Positions 1-8,922 of a DNA stretch of 64,000 nt are shown piece by piece. Position numbers and translations under genes: made by a program. A model generated the notes under the pieces. That model worked only from the letters and a program-made list of their open reading frames with translations. It made no database searches and was not told the origin of the DNA. Where the stretch lies: contig NZ_CAJTLL010000005.1 of assembly GCF_910577135.1 (NCBI RefSeq), forward strand, positions 62,001 to 126,000, read 5' to 3'. Numbering within the stretch: the stretch's first letter is position 1; each line of letters begins with the position of its first letter. Origin of the DNA: an uncultured Helicobacter sp. Its GTDB lineage: Bacteria; Campylobacterota; Campylobacteria; Campylobacterales; Helicobacteraceae.

Positions 1-159
1 TCATAGTCTTATGTGCGGATAGAATCTTCAAGTATAGCCCTTAATATAGAGTGTTTCAAAGCGTGGATTCTATCCTAAAAAGTTAAGTTTTCTACCATAA
101 TGCAAAATATGCTATACTTTTTGCCCTAATAAAAGCCCTGCAAGACTTTAAGGAGTAAT

Positions 160-1086
160 ATGGAAATTGTCTTTGGTCCTGTTCATTCACGGCGATTTGG
201 ACGCTCACTAGGGGTTGATTTATCCCCTAAGATAAAGCAATGCAATTTTGACTGCGTGTATTGTGAGCTACAAAAGGCTAAAAGTGTAGATTCTATGGGT
301 GATGTAGTGCCTTTGCAAGAAATTATAGAATCTGTGAAAAAAGCCCTAGAGATGCATCAATGCGATGTTTTGACGCTTACTGCCAATGGAGAACCAACGC
401 TCTATCCACATCTCAAAGACTTAATTAGCAATCTTAAAAAGATAGTGCCAGATTCTATAAAATTACTCTTGCTTACTAATGGCTCGCTTCTATGGAAAGC
501 AGATATACGTGAGGCGCTTCAAGGGCTTGATATTCTTAAATTTTCTTGCGATAGCTTAGAGAAAAGGGCGTTTAAACGTATCGACCGCCCGCATTCTAGC
601 CTTTCTTTAGAAACTATCAAGGAGGGCATTGTGCGCTTTTGCGAGGAATTTAAGGGAGAGATTGTGGCTGAAGTGCTGTTCGTTAAAGGCATAAACGATA
701 GCCTTTCTCAAGCGCAAGAAATTGCCGCATTTTTAGCGAGTTTGCCACTTTGTCGTGTAGATATAGGCAGTATCGACCGCCCACCAGCTTACAAAGTAGA
801 GGCGATAAGCGATGAGAGATTAGAGACGCTTGCACAATGCTTTTATGCCTATCCGCATTTGCAAGTCAATCTCCCAAAACGCAAGGATTCAAACAATATA
901 TCATCACAACAGGCTAAATCCTACACACAAGAGCAATTACTAGGCTTAATCAAACGCAGGCCATTAAGCATAAAAGACGCACAAAATATGTTTGATTCTC
1001 AAACTTTAGCACTCTTAGATACATTATGCCAAAAAGGCGATATAAAGCAGTGTAGAGTAGGGCTTGATACTTTTTATCAAGTGTGA
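160..1086 (+). CDS. Radical SAM protein, 308 aa
   Basis: An iron-sulfur enzyme of the radical SAM superfamily. The cluster motif CX3CX2C is at C28, C32 and C35 (CNFDCVYC), preceded by a PVHSRRFGRSLG segment typical of the wyosine/MoaA-like subgroup that is conserved in Helicobacter as a stand-alone gene. The TLTANGEPTLYP segment near residue 75 matches the SAM-binding strand. The C-terminal 60 residues look like a small winged-helix extension. It starts at an ATG with an AAGGAG ribosome site 6 bases upstream and stands alone before the sodB region. The substrate cannot be read from the sequence. Confidence 0.85.
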   Translation: MEIVFGPVHSRRFGRSLGVDLSPKIKQCNFDCVYCELQKAKSVDSMGDVVPLQEIIESVKKALEMHQCDVLTLTANGEPTLYPHLKDLISNLKKIVPDSIKLLLLTNGSLLWKADIREALQGLDILKFSCDSLEKRAFKRIDRPHSSLSLETIKEGIVRFCEEFKGEIVAEVLFVKGINDSLSQAQEIAAFLASLPLCRVDIGSIDRPPAYKVEAISDERLETLAQCFYAYPHLQVNLPKRKDSNNISSQQAKSYTQEQLLGLIKRRPLSIKDAQNMFDSQTLALLDTLCQKGDIKQCRVGLDTFYQV

Positions 1087-1452
1087 GTTTAAATAGAATG
1101 ACTGGTTTTTATTAAATGTTCTCTTTGAGTAGAACTCATTTGTTTTATTTGAATCTCCATTTTTTGCATTTTTGATACAAGCTCTTTCTCAAAACTTTAC
1201 TCTTGCCTTTGTTATAAGTTTAAGAAAATAGAGTTTAAAATACCATAGAAGTGCTAGAATCTATGCCAAAATATGAGCCTTTAGAATAAAATTATCCTAA
1301 GCATATAGAAAAGATATTATCCTACCTCCGCTTTAAAATATACCTCTCACCCTCTGTAAGAGAGGAGCTTTTAATTTCTTTTTTCTTAATAAAGGCTTCC
1401 TTAAATCTATTCCTATCTCCTCTTTTATTTTTTGTAGAAGATTCGCCATTTG

Positions 1453-1474
1453 CCCCCCCCCCCCCTTTTTTTTT
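1453..1474. repeat. Homopolymer tract C13T9
   Basis: Thirteen C followed directly by nine T. A near twin (C12T9) lies in another intergenic region at 10183-10203. Long C or G tracts in Helicobacter vary in length by slippage. Here the tract is about 190 bases upstream of the sodB start and not inside a clear coding frame. Confidence 0.9.
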
Positions 1475-1603
1475 GTGGAGGAGGTGGGAGGAGACTAAAG
1501 CTTCTTTAAAAAGACAAGATAGTGCTATCACTAAGGAGAGTAGCTCTAGGCACATTTGCTACTTTTGCTTTTCAACGTATAGCAAAAAGTTAAAAAAATT
1601 GTT

Positions 1604-1609
1604 TATAAT
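1604..1609 (+). promoter_or_regulatory. sodB promoter -10 box TATAAT
   Basis: A perfect TATAAT box lies 43 bases upstream of the sodB start, in a T-rich context as is usual for the housekeeping sigma factor of Helicobacter, where -35 boxes are poorly conserved. A short hairpin-capable sequence (TTGCTTAAAAGCAA) immediately follows in the predicted leader, then an AAGGAG ribosome site. Confidence 0.65.
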
Positions 1610-1651
1610 ATGGTTGCTTAAAAGCAAACAATAAATTTTAAGGAGAAAAAA

Positions 1652-2290
1652 ATGTTTGAATTACGTAAATTGCCTTATGGCACGAACGAATTTGGAAGCT
1701 TTATTAGCGAGGAGGCATTCTCATATCACTATGGCAAACATCATCAAACCTATGTGAATAACCTCAATAATCTTATCAAAGGCACAGAGTTTGAAAATGC
1801 TGCTCTTGGCGATATTGTGTTGAAATCAAGCGGAGGGCTTTTTAATAATGCTGCTCAAGTGTATAATCACGATTTTTATTGGGACTGCATAAGCCCTAAA
1901 AGCAGTGAAGCAAGTGCAGAGCTAAGCTCGGCTATCAATGCAGAATTTGGCTCTATGGATAGCTTTAAAGAAAAGTTCCTCGCTTCTAGCACAACGCTTT
2001 TTGGCTCAGGCTGGAATTGGCTCGTGTATAACCCACAAAGTAAAAAGCTTGAAATCGTGCAAACAAGCAATGCTGCTACTCCTGTAACTGATGGCAAAGT
2101 GCCGCTTTTGGTTGTCGATGTGTGGGAACACGCTTATTATATTGACCATAGAAATGCGCGTCCTGCATATTTAGAAGCGTTTTGGAAGCATATTAATTGG
2201 GCTTTTGTCTCTTGCTCTTATGAATGGGCGCTCAAAGAGGGCATTAACTCTGCTGAATTTTATATGAACGAACTCCACCCAGTTAAATAG
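1652..2290 (+). CDS. sodB: Superoxide dismutase [Fe], 212 aa
   Basis: Converts superoxide to hydrogen peroxide and oxygen in the cytoplasm. The four metal ligands of the Fe/Mn family are visible: H26 (SYHYGKHH), H73 (NHDFYW), D156 and H160 (DVWEHAYY). Length is normal for the family. The residues around the ligands, such as FGSGWNWL, fit the iron form, as in H. pylori SodB. It is monocistronic, with its own TATAAT promoter and AAGGAG ribosome site. Confidence 0.95.
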   Translation: MFELRKLPYGTNEFGSFISEEAFSYHYGKHHQTYVNNLNNLIKGTEFENAALGDIVLKSSGGLFNNAAQVYNHDFYWDCISPKSSEASAELSSAINAEFGSMDSFKEKFLASSTTLFGSGWNWLVYNPQSKKLEIVQTSNAATPVTDGKVPLLVVDVWEHAYYIDHRNARPAYLEAFWKHINWAFVSCSYEWALKEGINSAEFYMNELHPVK

Positions 2291-2412
2291 CCTATATTTG
2301 GCACTTCCGCAGCACTCTTAAAGCAGAATCTACACAGATTTATGCAATTATGAGTGTTGCGATTTTATGCTATTATCCTACTTTATCTTTGTTTTATGTA
2401 TAAAGGGGATTT

Positions 2413-3243
2413 ATGACTTCACATTCTATTTATACTTTTATCACTCAAGCTATTAGCGAGGATTTGGGCAGGGGCGATTTGTATGCGCTTTTTGCACCCA
2501 CGAAAAAGGCTAAAGCCTATGTGTTGGCTAAAGAAGATGGCATATTCTCGGGGGAGTTGTATCTCACAGCCTTAGCGCAATATTTTCATCTCAATCTTAC
2601 CTTTTTGCGTAAAGATGGACAATCCTTTCATCAAGGGGAACATTTATGCGAGTTAGAGGGCGGTTATGTGGAGATTTTGCAATGTGAGCGTGTGCTTTTA
2701 AATATCCTCGCTCATAGTAGCGGTATAGCCACTCTCGCCCATCATTATAGCACTTTGATAAAAGATACTCCTGTGAAACTCCTTGATACACGTAAGACTC
2801 GTCCATTGCTGCGGGAGCTTGAGAAATATTCTATCCGCAATGGCGGGGCACATAATCATCGCTTTGGATTAGATACGATGTTGATGTTAAAAGATACGCA
2901 TTTAGCACATATAGCGGATTTAAAGGCGATTATTAGCAATGCAAGGGATAAACTGCCATTTATGTGTCCTATTGAAGTAGAATGCGATACATTTAATGCT
3001 GCTAAAGCAGCTATGGAAGCAGGGGTTGATGTAGTGATGTGCGATAATATGAAACTAGCACAGATTAGGGAGGTTGTCGCTTATCGTAATGTCAATGCGC
3101 CGCATATTACCCTAGAGGCGAGTGGGAATATCAATCTCAATAATATTAGAGAATACGCGCTAAGCGGCGTTAATGCCATTAGTGTAGGCTCACTCATACA
3201 TCAGGCTAAATGGCTTGATTTGAGTTTGAAAATCAAGGACTAG
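2413..3243 (+). CDS. nadC: Quinolinate phosphoribosyltransferase, 276 aa
   Basis: Makes nicotinate mononucleotide from quinolinate and PRPP in de novo NAD synthesis. Visible family signatures include the SEDLGRGDL-like N-terminus, LDTRKTRP near residue 125, the RNGGAHNHRFGLDT segment, and EVECDTF with CDN further on. It begins a tight + strand run with thiL (7 bases downstream) and rdgB. nadA, which supplies its substrate, is in the same region at 8923. Confidence 0.95.
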   Translation: MTSHSIYTFITQAISEDLGRGDLYALFAPTKKAKAYVLAKEDGIFSGELYLTALAQYFHLNLTFLRKDGQSFHQGEHLCELEGGYVEILQCERVLLNILAHSSGIATLAHHYSTLIKDTPVKLLDTRKTRPLLRELEKYSIRNGGAHNHRFGLDTMLMLKDTHLAHIADLKAIISNARDKLPFMCPIEVECDTFNAAKAAMEAGVDVVMCDNMKLAQIREVVAYRNVNAPHITLEASGNINLNNIREYALSGVNAISVGSLIHQAKWLDLSLKIKD

Positions 3244-3250
3244 ATTCATA

Positions 3251-4210
3251 ATGCAGGGCTTTGATAGGGAATCTTACTTTCTCACCTTGCTTGAAAAAGA
3301 GGGTATCACAAGGGGTGTGGGTGATGACTGCTGCATTTTAGATATACACCCCTTGCCCTCATACTTGCTCCCACATAAAGCCCATATACACAAATCCCAC
3401 ACACACACACAAACTATAAAGTCGCTTGTTGTAGGTATGGATAGTTTTTGTGAGGAGGTGCATTTTTTGCGCGATTGGTTTTCTCCTTATGAACTCGCTA
3501 CAAAGGCGTTTTTAGTCAATTATTCCGATATTATCGCTATGAATGCCACACCGCTTTATGCTGCCTTAAGCGTGGCGTTGCCAAAGGATTGGGGGAGGGC
3601 TGAAATCAAGGCATTTGTGCGAGGAATAGGTGATTTTTGCCGCAAGTATCATATATGGCTTATCGGTGGAGATACCATTAGCGCGGCAAAAATGCAAATC
3701 CACATTACACTCTTTGGCAAAGCACACAAGCACACACTTTATCGCGATAGAATAAAGCCCAAAAGCATATTATGCTACACAAATGACAGGTATCCTCAAA
3801 ATACTATCACTCAATGCTATAAAGTGCTAAAAAATCTATTAAATCTACCTAATGGTAGGATTGCTAAAGCAAAAGGGAGATTCTTATCTCCGCATATTCG
3901 CGCTCCATTTATCCGTGAATGCGCTCCATTCCTTAAGGGCGGTATGGATATATCTGATGGAATCTTAGCCGAAATCACCCGCATTTGCGCGATAAATCAT
4001 CTTTTCTTTAAGCCTTGTATGCCATTTTTTGCACCGTATTTAAAGCCATTATTGCAAAGTGGAGAATCCTATGAAATGCTTATTGCCATAGATTCTAAAG
4101 ACTTTTTAAGGCTTAAGAGAAAGGCTGCACGTCATAGAATCAAAGTGTGTAAACTTGGTACATTCACGCGGCAAAGGCAGATCCTACCATCTTTTAAGCA
4201 TTGGCATTAA
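3251..4210 (+). CDS. thiL: Thiamine-monophosphate kinase, 319 aa
   Basis: Phosphorylates thiamine monophosphate to thiamine diphosphate. The ThiL/PurM-fold signatures are present: GVGDDCC at the N-terminus, VGMDSFCEEVHFL, YSDIIAMNATP, LIGGDT, and GGMDISDGILAE in the C-terminal half. A low-complexity His/Thr insertion (HKSHTHTQ) near residue 50 replaces the usual short loop. It starts 7 bases after nadC and ends 16 bases before the rdgB start, so the three are probably co-transcribed. Confidence 0.88.
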   Translation: MQGFDRESYFLTLLEKEGITRGVGDDCCILDIHPLPSYLLPHKAHIHKSHTHTQTIKSLVVGMDSFCEEVHFLRDWFSPYELATKAFLVNYSDIIAMNATPLYAALSVALPKDWGRAEIKAFVRGIGDFCRKYHIWLIGGDTISAAKMQIHITLFGKAHKHTLYRDRIKPKSILCYTNDRYPQNTITQCYKVLKNLLNLPNGRIAKAKGRFLSPHIRAPFIRECAPFLKGGMDISDGILAEITRICAINHLFFKPCMPFFAPYLKPLLQSGESYEMLIAIDSKDFLRLKRKAARHRIKVCKLGTFTRQRQILPSFKHWH

Positions 4211-4226
4211 ATTTGAAGGAGCAGAA

Positions 4227-4922
4227 ATGACGATTATTTTAGCCACAGGTAATCAGCACAAAATCCGCGAGTTTCACGCTATGCTAGAAGGGAAAAATGC
4301 AAAAATATATACATATAGCGAGATTTTAGAACCTTTAGAGATTTTAGAAAATGGCAAGAGTTTTGCCCAAAATGCCGCGCTTAAGGCAAAAGCCATTTAT
4401 CAGGCATTATATACGCGATATACAAATGCGCCAGATTCTCTATCATTTTTAGAATCTCCTCTTGCCATTATCGCCGAGGATAGTGGGCTATGTATCCCTG
4501 CACTCAATGGAGAGCCGGGTATTTATAGTGCAAGATATGCGCGATATAGGCATTTTTCCCACACAACGCAAAATAGTGATGATAGTGAAAATCTCCAATG
4601 CCTTATAGAACAAATCAAGCCCTTTGCTCCTACATCTGCCTTTTTTGTTGCACATATTGCATTTATTTTTATCAAATCTTTGCCTCTGCCGCCATTGGCA
4701 CAATGTGAAGTGCAGCATTGTGAAGGTGTGCTATATGGCGAGGTCATAAGCGAGATAAGGGGAGATAAGGGCTTTGGCTATGATCCTATCTTTGTGCCTG
4801 ATATTGCAAATCCTCTCAAAAAGACTTTAGCAGAATTTGAAGTAAGTGCTAAAAATGCTATATCTCATCGCAAACAAGCCCTCTCTAGCTGTATCAAAAT
4901 GCTTTTTCCCACTTTGAATTAA
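4227..4922 (+). CDS. rdgB: XTP/dITP diphosphatase (RdgB/HAM1 family), 231 aa
   Basis: Hydrolyses non-canonical purine nucleoside triphosphates to the monophosphates and keeps them out of DNA. Motifs are ATGNQHKIREF at the N-terminus, AEDSGLCIPALNGEPGIYSARYA in the middle, GFGYDPIF and a closing SHR. The reading frame is open back to 4155, but the ATG at 4227 directly precedes the conserved first strand and follows GAAGGA by 6 bases, so I use it. Confidence 0.92.
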   Translation: MTIILATGNQHKIREFHAMLEGKNAKIYTYSEILEPLEILENGKSFAQNAALKAKAIYQALYTRYTNAPDSLSFLESPLAIIAEDSGLCIPALNGEPGIYSARYARYRHFSHTTQNSDDSENLQCLIEQIKPFAPTSAFFVAHIAFIFIKSLPLPPLAQCEVQHCEGVLYGEVISEIRGDKGFGYDPIFVPDIANPLKKTLAEFEVSAKNAISHRKQALSSCIKMLFPTLN

Positions 4923-4969
4923 ATTGCCCTGTGCTGATAATTTTAAGCTAAAAACAAAATTTTTTTGCT

Positions 4970-4975
4970 TATAAT
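4970..4975 (+). promoter_or_regulatory. -10 box TATAAT upstream of the OmpA-type lipoprotein gene
   Basis: A perfect TATAAT follows a T7 run and lies 39 bases upstream of the ATG at 5015. It marks the start of a new transcription unit after rdgB. Confidence 0.55.
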
Positions 4976-5014
4976 GCGCGACTTTGAAATTTTTAAATTA
5001 CAAGAAGGATTTTT

Positions 5015-5671
5015 ATGATACAAACAACGACTTCACGGATTTCTCTTACTGTGTGCGGAGCGCTCTTAATGGCAGCTTGCGCCACAAATCCTTTTACAGG
5101 TGAATCTCAAGTGAGTAGAACGGCTATTGGTGCGGGATTAGTAGGTGCAGGAATTGGTGTATTAGTAGGCAAGCAGGATAGGGCTAAAGGTGCAGCTATT
5201 GGCGCAGGAGTAGGTGCATTAGCGGGTGGTGCAGTGGGTGGCTATATGGATATACAAAACAAAAAGCTACGTGAGGAACTTCAAGGCACAGGTGTGAGCG
5301 TTACTAAAAATGGAGATGAGATTATGCTCAATATGCCCGGCGATATTGCCTTTAAATCTGGCAGTGCTGATTTAAGCGGGGATTTCTACAAGGTGCTTAA
5401 TTCTGTGGCAAAAGTGCTTAACAACTATGAAAAGACTATCGTTAGCGTAGTGGGCTATACAGACAGCACAGGCAGCGCCTCTAAGAATCTTACACTCTCT
5501 CAGCAAAGAGCGCAAAGCGTGGCTACATATCTTAAAAATCAAGGTGTTAAGACAGAGCGATTCGTGGTTGATGGGCTTGGACAGGAGAATCCTGTGGCTT
5601 CAAATACTACCGCTGAAGGCAGAGCGAAGAATCGCCGCGTAGAAATCTACCTTACAGCTATTACAAAATAA
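5015..5671 (+). CDS. OmpA-family lipoprotein with glycine-zipper segment, 218 aa
   Basis: A predicted outer-membrane lipoprotein that anchors to peptidoglycan. The signal peptide ends in a lipobox LMAAC with C22 as the lipidated residue. Residues 38-80 form a glycine-zipper stretch (repeated GAGxGxLxG). The C-terminal OmpA-like domain has the NLTLSQQRAQSVATYL helix and the GRAKNRRVEI end that contact diaminopimelate. The order matches YiaD/Pal-related proteins. It probably stabilises the envelope; the exact partner is not visible. Confidence 0.88.
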   Translation: MIQTTTSRISLTVCGALLMAACATNPFTGESQVSRTAIGAGLVGAGIGVLVGKQDRAKGAAIGAGVGALAGGAVGGYMDIQNKKLREELQGTGVSVTKNGDEIMLNMPGDIAFKSGSADLSGDFYKVLNSVAKVLNNYEKTIVSVVGYTDSTGSASKNLTLSQQRAQSVATYLKNQGVKTERFVVDGLGQENPVASNTTAEGRAKNRRVEIYLTAITK

Positions 5672-5716
5672 CTTCGATTTCCCTTGCCTCCTCTAAGGTA
5701 GGGGATCTATAAAGCA

Positions 5717-7528
5717 ATGAAATATCTACTTGCTTTTACACTCTCTCTTAGTAGTATCATAGCTATCTTGTGTGTAGGATTCTATCCACATTTGTGTGGA
5801 TTACTCTATATCGCATTTTTGGGAATCTTTATTGCCCTATACATTTATAGTTATGAAATTTTAAAGATAAAAAAACAAGCTACAATCAAGGCTTATTACA
5901 AGCTTGATTCTCTCTTATATCGTTATTTTGGACGCTTTTTTCTCACAAAAATAGTGAGCGTTTTTGTCGCTTTTACAGGGTGTGTATCCCTTTTTTTAAT
6001 GCTTGTATTTCCTAGCGGTAGCGAAATATTGATTTTTTGTCTCCTTGTACCTTGTAGCATTTATGGCTACAAAATCGTATATGCCCTCTGTAATGCTAAT
6101 CTCAATGCCGATTTTGCCCCGATATTGGCTAAAAAATATACTGCCCTTATCTGTGCCTTTCTAGCGTTTATAGGAACAATCGCCCTCAATGGCTTTGCCC
6201 CCTCTATCTCGCACATTAGTGATACGCAAAGCCACTACTACACATTAATGCACAATTATGGCATTATGCAGATGTCCTGCCGTTTATGGCAGGAGCTTTT
6301 TGGCTTTGTGTTGCTTAAAAAGGCATTGCTTGATACATTATATATTAATATCGCCGATACTTACTTGCATATCGCCCTTGATGTGTTATTTGCCTGTGGG
6401 TATTTCGCGGCATTTGCGAGTTTTGCATTACTTTGCATAGGAAGTGTATCGCCTAAAGCATCTGCCCCTAAGGATTCTGCCCTTACAAAAGAGGAATATG
6501 CTTCTACTACATTCACAGAATCTCGTTCTTTTAAACAATTCTTTACTATGGTGTTTTTTCTCATTTTTGTATATATTGCCTTTAATATCAGTATTCACCT
6601 GCAGCCATTAGCTAAGAATCAGCCCTATCCGCCGCTTTTAAGCACACAGATTTTAAAACATAATCAATCCTATATCCAAGTGAGTATGCAAGGGGTGGAT
6701 AGCCTTATACGTATGAATGATTTACCCGCATTAGAAGCAAAAATCAAAGCAAATCTCACAGATTTTGAATCTCAGCTCAATACTGATATAGAATCTATCC
6801 TCAATGAATACTTGGTCCAAAAAGAGATGATTATAGACCAGTATTCACAATGGTATTTTAGCGTTTATGGCGAATACACAAGGCTTTTTTATGCGGCTAT
6901 TGGCAAGGGTGAGGATATAGCTCAAGAGCAATTTATATTTTTACTCAAAGCTCATACACCCTATGATTTGCAAGAACATCTTAACGCCCTTTATGATAAA
7001 CATTTCCAAGCACTCAAAACGCGCCTAGAGCAGAGCTTTAGCTTTTTTAAAGTGCATAAAAATGCAAATAATATCCCTATCGCTCAAGTGCTTTCTTTTG
7101 ATGAATTTACCCAAAAGCTCAATTTGCTTAATCCTCGTGCTACTGATGGTGTAGCAGCACTTCTAAGTGCAAGTGTGGCAGGGGCGATGATACTTAAGGC
7201 TTCAGGTAAAGCCATTGCTAAGACAAGTGCAAAGGTTGTGAGTAAAAGTGTAGCGAAAAAGGGATTGGGAGGGGCGATTAGCGCAGGGGGAGGCTCACTT
7301 TTATGCGGGGGATTTGCTCCCTTATGTGCGATAGGCTTTTTTGTCGCGAGCGATTATGCGATTAATAGCGTTGATGAGGCTATTAATCAAGATGAGTTTA
7401 AAAGGGAAATGCGCGAAGGATTTAACTCTTGGGAACTTCAGCTAAAAAACAGCCTGATTAGCTATAATTCGCAACTTTCACATCAAATCTTAGAACAGCT
7501 AAGTTTAACTGATGAGATAAAGGAGTAG
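5717..7528 (+). CDS. Uncharacterised integral membrane protein, 603 aa
   Basis: I do not recognise the family. The N-terminal third has about six hydrophobic helices, including two before residue 45. A soluble, helical middle section from about residue 300 to 480 is rich in acidic and amide residues. Near the C-terminus is a Gly/Ala/Lys-rich segment, repeats of the type SAKVVSKSVAK followed by a hydrophobic Gly-rich helix, reminiscent of the membrane-inserting part of toxins or large channel proteins, but this is only a resemblance. It is followed after 5 bases by the transporter gene, so the two are probably translated from one message. Confidence 0.75.
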   Translation: MKYLLAFTLSLSSIIAILCVGFYPHLCGLLYIAFLGIFIALYIYSYEILKIKKQATIKAYYKLDSLLYRYFGRFFLTKIVSVFVAFTGCVSLFLMLVFPSGSEILIFCLLVPCSIYGYKIVYALCNANLNADFAPILAKKYTALICAFLAFIGTIALNGFAPSISHISDTQSHYYTLMHNYGIMQMSCRLWQELFGFVLLKKALLDTLYINIADTYLHIALDVLFACGYFAAFASFALLCIGSVSPKASAPKDSALTKEEYASTTFTESRSFKQFFTMVFFLIFVYIAFNISIHLQPLAKNQPYPPLLSTQILKHNQSYIQVSMQGVDSLIRMNDLPALEAKIKANLTDFESQLNTDIESILNEYLVQKEMIIDQYSQWYFSVYGEYTRLFYAAIGKGEDIAQEQFIFLLKAHTPYDLQEHLNALYDKHFQALKTRLEQSFSFFKVHKNANNIPIAQVLSFDEFTQKLNLLNPRATDGVAALLSASVAGAMILKASGKAIAKTSAKVVSKSVAKKGLGGAISAGGGSLLCGGFAPLCAIGFFVASDYAINSVDEAINQDEFKREMREGFNSWELQLKNSLISYNSQLSHQILEQLSLTDEIKE

Positions 7529-7533
7529 GCAAG

Positions 7534-8091
7534 GTGAAAGCAATGAACTTTTGGGTGTTTGCAGGTGCAGCGATACTTTTTGCTTGTATTGTTGTGTTAG
7601 CAAATTACACCGTGCAGTATCCTGTGCTTGGGACCCCTCTTACTTATGGTGCACTGACTTATCCGCTAAGCTTTTTGTTGATGGATATTTTGAGCGAAAA
7701 ATATAACAAGCCACAGGTGCTTAAAACGCTTTGGGTGGGGCTACTTCTCGCCTTTATTCCCTCGCTTTTAGCAAGTGAAGCACGTATTGCTATTGCAAGT
7801 GTGTGTGCGTTTTTTATCTCACAGAATCTTGATGTGCATCTCTTTTACTATCTTAAAAACTGCTTTCCTAGCCTTTGGTGGCTACGTAATAACGCAAGCA
7901 CAATGATTTCACAATTTATCGATACGATGATTTTCTTTCATATCGCCTTTTTATTTATTTATCCGTGGGAGCAGGTTATGGCTATGTTACTAGCTGATTT
8001 TTGCATTAAGGCATTTCTTGCTTTATGCGATACACCATTTTTCTATGTCTTTGCCATACGCAAAAGTAAGCCCAAAATCCATACTAAATAA
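7534..8091 (+). CDS. Queuosine precursor transporter, VUT/YhhQ family, 185 aa
   Basis: A small membrane protein with about six hydrophobic segments. The PLTYGALTYPLSFLLMDILSEKYNK region matches the conserved PxxxxxxD(I/V)xxExYG-like core of the YhhQ family, which imports preQ0/preQ1 for tRNA queuosine. It starts at GTG with AAGGAG 8 bases upstream. An ATG three codons later is possible but less well placed. Confidence 0.82.
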   Translation: MKAMNFWVFAGAAILFACIVVLANYTVQYPVLGTPLTYGALTYPLSFLLMDILSEKYNKPQVLKTLWVGLLLAFIPSLLASEARIAIASVCAFFISQNLDVHLFYYLKNCFPSLWWLRNNASTMISQFIDTMIFFHIAFLFIYPWEQVMAMLLADFCIKAFLALCDTPFFYVFAIRKSKPKIHTK

Positions 8092-8100
8092 GGAGCTAAG

Positions 8101-8886
8101 ATGTATTTTTCCAATAAAGTTTCGCGACTTTTTGGTCGTTTCGCCTCTTATGAGTTTTTTTCCCCATTGCAAACCTTCATTAATACCGTATATGTCAAAA
8201 TCTTTCATATTGAGCTTGATGAGTTTGCTCCTGCATCCTCTTATCCATCGCTTAATGCGCTTTTTACTCGTGCTTTGAGTGTTAAGCGAAGCATTAATCC
8301 TAATCCTATCGTGCTTATCTCTCCGTGTGATTCGCTGATTACACAAATAGGCAAAACAAGTGAAAAAAATGCCCTACAAATCAAGGGTATGGAATATTCT
8401 GTTGAAGAACTTCTAGGGCAAAAGCTTGATAGGGAGCTGCATTATATTAATTTCTACCTTTCTCCAAGGGATTATCATCGCTATCACGCCCCTTGTGATA
8501 TGGAAATTTATGAGGTGCGGTATTTTGGTGGAGAATTGCTCCCTGTAAATACGCCATCATTGCGCAAAAATCAAGATTTGTTTGTGAGAAATGAACGTGT
8601 GGTAGTAGTAGCCAAGACTTCTAGTGGCAAGTGGGTATATTTTGTCGCTATAGGTGCGCTCAATGTGGGCAGTATGGTAATGCACTTTGAAAGCAAGATT
8701 CAAAGTAATGCTAAAGCACATAATATCTGCTATACCTATCGCACACCTATTGCGATTAGAAAGGGTGAGGAGCTGGGTATGTTTAAGATGGGTTCTACTA
8801 TCGTGCTATTTATGGAACAGATGATTCCAGATATTAACATTGGACAAAAGGTGAAATTTGCCCAAGATATAGGCACATACGCATAA
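8101..8886 (+). CDS. psd: Phosphatidylserine decarboxylase proenzyme, 261 aa
   Basis: Makes phosphatidylethanolamine from phosphatidylserine at the inner membrane. The conserved FYLSPRDYHRYHAP segment is near residue 118, and the self-cleavage site is MGST with S232, which becomes the pyruvoyl group of the small subunit. The length is typical of the short bacterial form. It lies 9 bases after the transporter and 36 before nadA. A psd-nadA-nadC association is also known from H. pylori. Confidence 0.95.
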   Translation: MYFSNKVSRLFGRFASYEFFSPLQTFINTVYVKIFHIELDEFAPASSYPSLNALFTRALSVKRSINPNPIVLISPCDSLITQIGKTSEKNALQIKGMEYSVEELLGQKLDRELHYINFYLSPRDYHRYHAPCDMEIYEVRYFGGELLPVNTPSLRKNQDLFVRNERVVVVAKTSSGKWVYFVAIGALNVGSMVMHFESKIQSNAKAHNICYTYRTPIAIRKGEELGMFKMGSTIVLFMEQMIPDINIGQKVKFAQDIGTYA

Positions 8887-8922
8887 GATTCTATAAAATC
8901 ACTACATTTAAGGAAAGATAAG

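Larger units (their letters stand above)
1087..1651. other. Intergenic region with no convincing gene
   Basis: This is 565 bases between the radical SAM gene and sodB. A 77-residue reading frame on the minus strand crosses the C/T tract but has low-complexity, biased composition and no ribosome site, so I do not call it. The region holds the homopolymer tract at 1453-1474 and the sodB promoter. No other feature is supported. Confidence 0.6.

Noticed and set aside
1322..1555. 77-residue minus-strand reading frame across the C13T9 tract
   Set aside because: Composition is biased by the homopolymer, there is no ribosome site and no recognisable motif.
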